Assembly (NCBI GenBank): GCA_025024175.1
Contig: QCXZ01000064.1
Span: 59,603,325 to 59,667,324, forward strand
Source of the DNA: Rhyzopertha dominica
Taxonomy: Eukaryota; Arthropoda; Insecta; Coleoptera; Bostrichidae
Direction of reading: 5' to 3'
DNA length: 64,000 nt
Positions 58,207 through 64,000 of the stretch are shown piece by piece. A program made the translations under genes and the position numbers. The notes under the pieces were generated by a model. The model was not told the DNA's origin, made no database searches, and was given only the letters and a program-made list of their open reading frames with translations. Position 1 is the first letter of the stretch. Each line of letters opens with the position of its first letter.

Positions 58207-58498
58207 AGCTGTTAACTGGCAATTGTCAGATAGTAACTGGCAATTGTCAGATAATAACTGGCAATTGTCAGATAATAACTGGCAATTGCCAGATAGTAAC
58301 TGGCAATTGTCAGATAGTAACTGGCAATTGTCAGATAATAACTGGCAATGCCAGATAGTAACTGGCAATTGTCAGATAGTAACTGGCAATTGCCAGATGA
58401 TAACTGGCAATGCCAGATAGTAATTGGCAATTGCCAGATACTAACTGGCAATTGTCAGATAGTAACTGACAATTGCCAGATGTTATCTGGCAATTGTA
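58207..58498. repeat. 21-bp palindromic tandem array (left arm)
   Basis: About 14 copies of a 21-bp unit such as AACTGGCAATTGCCAGATAGT, with some 20-bp variants (GGCAATGCC). Each full unit contains the 14-bp palindrome CTGGCAATTGCCAG or a one-step variant. Long peptide repeats in all frames are a by-product, not proteins. Confidence 0.92.
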
Positions 58499-58783
58499 TA
58501 CGCTAGTTATTTGACCGGCCGGCGCGGTAGGCGTATGCAAAATGTCAGAACAATCGCAATATCCAAAAAAATAGTTAATTGTATAATCTAAGGGCTTATC
58601 TTAAGGGATTACTTTAAATAAACCTTCCTGCATACCCACATACATACCGCAACTTAGCTAACATTCAAAATTTAAATGAATTAAAATGTAGTATAAAATA
58701 AAAATACATATTTTATTGATCTTTTAGATATAAAAATGTAGAAAATCATACAAAGAGAAACATAAAATCTAAAGATTACATAC

Positions 58784-60326
58784 CTAAATATTGCTGGTAC
58801 ATTTGAAATGGTCTTAAGCATTTGATAAATAGGTACCACGGTATGTTTAAAATCAGGACCAGTTGAAGTAAATAATACAATTATATAATATACCAAAAAA
58901 ATGTTAAATTTAACAAATATTAGGATACATAATAAGTTACAAATGAATAATTATTGATATGCGGTTGATGATCGATAAATATCAAAGTCCCGCTCGCTTG
59001 CACAGCGGTTTATTTGTCTTTAACAGCAATTATTTTTATTATAATAGTATTATTCTGTATTGCGGTTATTAATTATTATTACTTTCGTTATACCTGTTGT
59101 ATTTCCAAAGTCATTATGTTAATAACAAATTTAAATATATTTCATGATGCCAATTTCATTAATAATTAAAGTATTTATTACATTTCATATCTCAAATACA
59201 CACACGTGCAGCTATCATAGAACTCAACGGTAATCAGCTGTTGTGTATTGTATAGCACAAGTCCGCAAGTACAGGGTGAGCAAATAAGAGAGGTGGCGGG
59301 TCATATCTCATAAACCAGTAGCCCTAGAGCTTTGAGGTAAAAAATTTCTTAAGTAAAGTGGCCAAGAGAAATTGCTGGAAAATATTTTCGAGTTTCTAAA
59401 GTGACCGCTAGAGGGCGCTGTGGTACCTCCAAATTACAAAATTAATGTTTGTGTCATTTTTAGCCTAATAAATGTCTGCGGTATTAAACATTTTAAGATT
59501 ATTTGGACTAAAATCTAACATTTTTGTTTAGAACATTTTTTGTTAAATGTCAAATAAAGGAGTGGGGGGCGGGTGAATATTAATGCAGAAAATTATATTT
59601 CAGGTACGCAAAACGAAAATGCAATTTTCAAAATAAAGTCTTCACATTCATACATGGTATAAGTGAAAAGTGGAGATTAAGGTGCTGGCACACCAAATAA
59701 TAATATACAAAATTTTCAAGGTAAGCATCTTCAAAATTTAGACACTAACAAAAAAAACCTTAATTTTGATAATACTGAGCTTGAATATTAAAATTCCACC
59801 GATTTATAAAAAGAGGGACTGACCTTGTGGCAGTAATCGTACCGCCATTTGTCTACCATCTAAAAGGAAAATGAAGAGACATGAGGTTGTACACCTTTTA
59901 ACAAACTAAAAAAAACAGGACAGAACAGATATAATCCTGAAGTGGATTGGTAAATTACGAGAAGATATTTACAAAAATAAAATTCTCAACAAATGTGACA
60001 TAAAGGATATGTTATATGGATGTTATAATTACAGAAATAAATGTATAGGTATGTAATGTAATCTAATAAAAACAAATAAATAGGTACCTATGTTTTGTCT
60101 AAAAAATGGAACATGGGTATATTCACAGTGCAATATAGGAGTGTCTGACATAGCCACAATCAGGTGTGTGATCGATGTTTAAATTTGTTTCATTTAGATT
60201 GCGTTAATAATAAAAACGATTCCGTCCATTTTTATATGCCCCAATTGCAATAGGTATTCGGTATTAGTGCTGTATTCTATATTTCATGTCTTTGTTTTCT
60301 TGGATATACATCCTAGAAATAAGATA
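58784..60326. other. Loop of the foldback element
   Basis: AT-rich and without recognisable coding sequence. ACAGGGTGAGCAAATAAG at about 59271 looks like the start of another mariner-type or MITE end, but no partner end was found. Confidence 0.4.
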
Positions 60327-60610
60327 GTATGTAATCTTTAGATTTTATGTTTCTTTTTGTATGATTTTCTACATTTTTATATCTAAAAGATTAATAAAAT
60401 ATGTATTTTTATTTTTTACTACATTTTAATTCATTTAAATTTTAAATGTTAGCTAAGTTGCGGTATGTATGTGGGTATGCAGGAAGGTTTATTTAATGTA
60501 ATTCCTTAAGATAAGCCCTTAAATTATACAATTAACTATTTTTTGGATATTGCGATTGTTCTGACATTTTGCATACGCCTACCGCGCCCGGCCGGTCAAA
60601 TAACAAATAA

Positions 60611-61075
60611 GTTAACATCTGGCAATTGTCAGTTAACATCTGGCAATTGTCAGTTACTATCTGACAATTGCCAGTTAGTATCTGGCAATTGCCAGTTACT
60701 ATCTGGCATTGCCAGTTATTATCTGGCAATTGCCAGTTACTATCTGACAATTGTCAGTTACTATCTGGCATTGCCAGTTATTATCTGACAATTGCCAGTT
60801 ACTATCTGACAATTGCCAGTTACTATCTGGCAATTGCCAGTTATTATCTGACAATTGCCAGTTACTATCTGACAATTGCCAGTTATTATCTGACAATTGC
60901 CAGTTACTATCTGACAATTGTCAGTTACTATCTGGCATTGCCAGTTATTATCTGACAATTGCCAGTTACTATCTGACAATTGCCAGTTACTATCTGGCAA
61001 TTGCCAGTTATTATCTGACAATTGCCAGTTATTATCTGACAATTGCCAGTTACTATCTGACAATTGCCAGTTAAC
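60611..61075. repeat. 21-bp palindromic tandem array (right arm)
   Basis: About 22 units of the same repeat in inverted orientation to the left array, with the same 20/21-bp variation. Longer than the left array by about eight units. Confidence 0.92.
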
Positions 61076-61156
61076 AGCTTTTCACTTCCATGTATAAAAT
61101 ATAAATCGTGTTTTATTTTTATTTTTGCTTGGCCCTTCAGAGCCATCGTATAAAGA

Positions 61157-62200
61157 TGTAGTTTTAGGTTATGTTAAATACGTTTTTGGTGACGAGTTAA
61201 TGAAAGTTCAAGACCATTTGTAGTCAGAAAGGATGAGTTATCTGTTGATAAAAGAATTATTATGTAGGGATACAGAGCTGTGATACCAATTAGATTTAAA
61301 AAAAATTTTTTGAAGGAGTTGCATTTAAATCATGATAAATGAAAACAATGGCTAGGTTGTACTTTTGGTAGATTTCTGTCGACCAAGATATCGAGAAATG
61401 GGTAAAAGGTTATGACACATTTGTGTGAAACAAAGACCCGATCCTGCAAAAGCTGTTAGTGGTTCGTGGAAACAAAATACTAATGTGTATGAAAGGGTAC
61501 ATTGTGATTATTTAAGTACCCTTTCTGGCAAAAATTTCTTAGTGGTAATAGATGCTTCTTCAAAATGGCCTGAAGCATTTATATTAGGAAAAGCAAATTC
61601 GAAAAAAATGTCAGGGAAACTTAAGGAATGTTTTACAAGATTGAGATTGCCAGATTTGGTGGTAACTGATAATGGAACTCAATTTACTTCCACAGAATTT
61701 ACTGAATTTCTATCTAATAATGGTATAACATTTCTTACATCACCTATGTGCCATCCGTCGAGCAATGGTCAAGCTGAAAATTTAAAAAACTTAAAAAGTT
61801 TGATAAAATCAATCATGGATGACTAATAAAGGTGTGGGTTTTATTCAACTATCGAAACAACGTACGCTCCTCTACTGGTATCACTCCGTCAAGTTTGAAT
61901 TTGCTGAGATATCTCAATAAAGATTACTATTGTCAATTTAGGCAGGGAAATCGATTTCTAACATTCTAAAAGGGGGGAGGAAGGATATTACAAGGATTCT
62001 AAGATTCCAAATAAAAAGGCTTGGGTAAAAGCAGTGATAGATGAAAAATTAGGTGATTTTATATATTTATGTAAACCTGTAAATAAGAATCATATTTGGA
62101 AGGAAACATCGATCAAATTAATAAATGTAAGTGCTACTAGTTTGCTGCAAATTCCAGTTATAATAATCTCAATAATTGAATTTAATAAATAGGGGGTAGT
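61157..62200 (+). pseudogene. Gypsy-like pol, right part with integrase
   Basis: After the foldback insertion pol resumes. A zinc-binding region is decayed (stops and frameshifts 61230-61420). The integrase core (61425-61826) is open, with its D, D and E residues in HCDYLS, VTDNGTQF and NGQAENLK. Further pieces such as YYKDSKIPNKKAWVKAV (about 61975-62030) resemble the C-terminal part. Near 62190 AATAGGGGGTAG looks like a polypurine tract, so the 3' LTR may start just after. Not functional as it stands. Confidence 0.78.
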
Positions 62201-62765
62201 TGTAATATATTCTAGTTAACTAGTGAAAAACAAATATCTATTATTTTTGTATCGGTCACATAAGATTTGTATTGTATGAATCAAGTTTGGATAGTATATT
62301 ACAATGATGAATTCCAAACTCCTGCTGACGTTATTGGAAAGACAATCTCTGCTGCTAAAGTTAATACTAGACAATGAAATCTCTTTGGTCATTTATGGCT
62401 TACCGACTCAAAAACTGAGTATAATCTGAGCCCATCTATAAATCTACGGTCGGGATTCCACCTGATTTAACTAAAGGTGCCGCCCCCCATGCAATTATGC
62501 GTTCATAAGGGGAATTACAGAGTGCACAGGTTCAATTCGAAGCTGTCCGTTCTTAAACGGGTCCAGTTCAATCGGAAGCAATCAACTCCGAGTATCCAAT
62601 TGGCAACCGCCGCAGATTGGCCGCAAATTGCAGGCCGTCTAGAGTTCCCTGGCACTTGAACATGTTGCCTGGATAACTCCTTGTTTCGGATTTTGGGGAG
62701 AGCGCAAACTGGATCAATTGACTGTGTCACAAAGAGACTGCGACTATTTATAGTTAAGTTCCCAT
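62200..62765. other. Possible LTR start, then GC-richer island
   Basis: Sequence after the polypurine-like tract may be the gypsy 3' LTR (not confirmed, no second copy). 62470-62720 is GC-richer with overlapping open frames on both strands and no known domain. Confidence 0.3.
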
Positions 62766-62769
62766 ATTG

Positions 62770-64000
62770 GGGACAGTACTGTTAATTTCAGTCGACTTTT
62801 ATAAAAGCGTTGAAAGAAAAAATACATTTTCATTCAACGATAAGAGATCACGCATCCGCGCTTTATCCATAATAGATACATACATGTATGTGTTTATTCT
62901 GGATAGAGTATTGAAGAAAACCGCGCAGGAAACTCCAATCAGACTCTATTGTCTTAAGCCAGTCTTTAACACCTTCATCAACACGATGGATAGACGCAGA
63001 ACCACCAGGCCATGCTGTACGGGGGCATCTGTTGACCATATGTCCAATTGTTTGGAGGGGATCCCCACATTCACAAGAAGGGTTGATAGATGAATCCCAT
63101 TTATCCAGAAAAAAATTGCATTTCCCATGGCCAGTGCGAAGGCGATTCAGAGTGACCCAAGACCTTCTTGGGAGGTCAGTTCCTGCTACCTCTTCCGTAG
63201 GATCGTCTGTAAGCTGCTGATTGAATATATCATGTTTCTTAAGTTGCCAAACAGAACACCATCCATCTTTAATGGTATAAGGAGCACGAAGGAAATCTTC
63301 TGAGAGGTTTTCAAGAAGTTAGCCGAGTTGTGGGTAGCTCTTGCAGATCTCGGGAAATTAGAAACTCATTAGGAGCTGATTGATATTTTTGCCAAGCTTT
63401 ATATGTAGCGAACTGTCTGCGAATCTCCGGAGGAGCAATATTTGAAAGAATCGGAAGCCAAGGTAATGGAGTTGACTTAATTGTTCCAGTGAAACAGGAC
63501 AGCAGTACTCAGCAGTGCTATAAAGCAAGGAAGTTGCAGAAGTACGGAGTACATTTGCATTTGCACCCCAACTTGTACCAGCAAGCTTATGCAGAATGTT
63601 ATTTCTAGTCTGTAATTTTTTACTGACGTTTTCTAGATGTTTCTTGTACGTTAGAGACGTATCTAGGGTCACTCCAAAGTATTTTGGCGAGAAGTTATGT
63701 TTAAGAATTATGTTATTTGACATAACTGGAAGCTGTTTCCTCTTTTGGTGGTTGTTGAGATGAAAGCAAGTTACTTCTGTCTTCAATGGATTAGGGCACA
63801 AGCGCTAGGTTTTAAAATAGCAATTCATAATCTCGATGTCACTTGAAAGGTTCTGTTCAAGTACAGAAAAGTCTTTACTTTGCAAAGCCAATGCCATGTC
63901 GTCTGCATACACAAATTTTCTCGATTGAGTTACTGGAAGGTCACTTATGTATCCAACGGATGGGAAGTATTGTATCGCGAAAAAAAAATTCAAAAATTTT
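62770..64000 (-). pseudogene. LINE ORF2 C-terminal copy, broken
   Basis: Minus-strand relative of 48140-49440. It starts outside or at the window edge, reads SVGYISDLPVTQSRKF then VYADDMALALQSKDF (63905 region), is interrupted by a stop near 63803, continues NPLKTEVTCFHLNN through YLDTSLTYKKHL-like text, and loses frame near 63495 where about 70 bases present in the other copy are missing. The zinc-finger-like tail and 3' region follow to about 62770. High similarity to the 48-kb copy suggests both are fairly young. Confidence 0.8.

Larger units (their letters stand above)
58136..61150. mobile_element. Foldback element with 0.65-0.82 kb inverted arms
   Basis: Inserted in gypsy pol between copies of TAAAGA (58130-58135 and 61151-61156; possibly 7 bp). 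The left arm 58136-58783 is inversely repeated in the right arm 60327-61150. Both begin TACGATGGCTCTGAAG, carry about 70 bp of unique sequence, then a 21-bp tandem array, then about 290 bp more. The arms differ mainly in array length (about 14 against 22 units). The loop 58784-60326 has no recognisable gene. The architecture recalls Foldback/Galileo-type transposons; the superfamily is undetermined. Confidence 0.88.

Noticed and set aside
58207..58498. CRISPR-like regular repeats
   Set aside because: Units are directly adjacent with no unique spacers, and the genome is an insect's; this is a satellite-type array in a transposon arm.
58212..61146. Many long repetitive open frames (SDNCQL / TGNCQI repeats) on both strands
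   Set aside because: They are frame artefacts of the 21-bp tandem arrays; repeats of 20/21 bp without stops read open in several frames. No domain or start context supports a protein.

Overview
The window looks like an AT-rich insect genome segment, most probably a beetle. The reasons are multi-exon UDP-glycosyltransferase (UGT) genes with introns of about 50 bases, several mariner/Tc1 families, jockey-like LINEs, a DIRS element and hAT pairs. Species and chromosome cannot be told. Scattered single Ns mark unresolved bases. No tRNA, rRNA or CRISPR array was found.

Layout. 0-27 kb is gene-poor and built from nested or decayed transposons: a Tc1 copy split by a 229-bp insertion (455-2194), a mariner-like element with long inverted ends (3666-5281) that carries a hammerhead-ribozyme insertion, a nearly intact mariner with perfect 32-bp ends (7257-8588), LINE pieces (9-17 kb), another mariner relic (12.8-13.5 kb), a second hammerhead element (17617-18064), a Tc1 relic (20.5-21.6 kb), and a DIRS retrotransposon (about 22078-26037) inside a hAT-like element (21886-26100). 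27.4-54.3 kb is a UGT cluster. UGT-A lies on the minus strand. UGT-B, -C and -D lie on the plus strand, each with exons of 238, 792, 220 and 289 bases encoding 512 residues. A tiny UGT relic sits before UGT-C and a full-length pseudogene, UGT-E, ends the cluster. Their introns and spacers hold a hAT element, LINEs, a mariner fragment and a DDE transposase fragment. 54.4-64 kb is again transposon-derived: a third hammerhead insertion, a Penelope-like reverse transcriptase relic, a gypsy-like pol interrupted by a 3-kb foldback element with palindromic 21-bp arrays, and a broken LINE copy.

The most interesting signal is a set of five type I hammerhead ribozyme motifs in three separate small insertions, from two unrelated sequence families. 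Four keep an intact catalytic core. All three insertions have 13-14 bp direct repeats at their edges and an inverted partial copy of themselves. The tandem spacing predicts RNA circles of about 277 and 351 nt. This matches the general class of hammerhead retroelements (retrozymes and Penelope-associated ribozymes), but these families and their foldback layout deserve a closer look.

Functionally, the UGT genes encode ER membrane enzymes that conjugate sugars to lipophilic compounds. B, C and D look intact and recently duplicated. UGT-A is intact but strongly diverged at its sugar-donor site.
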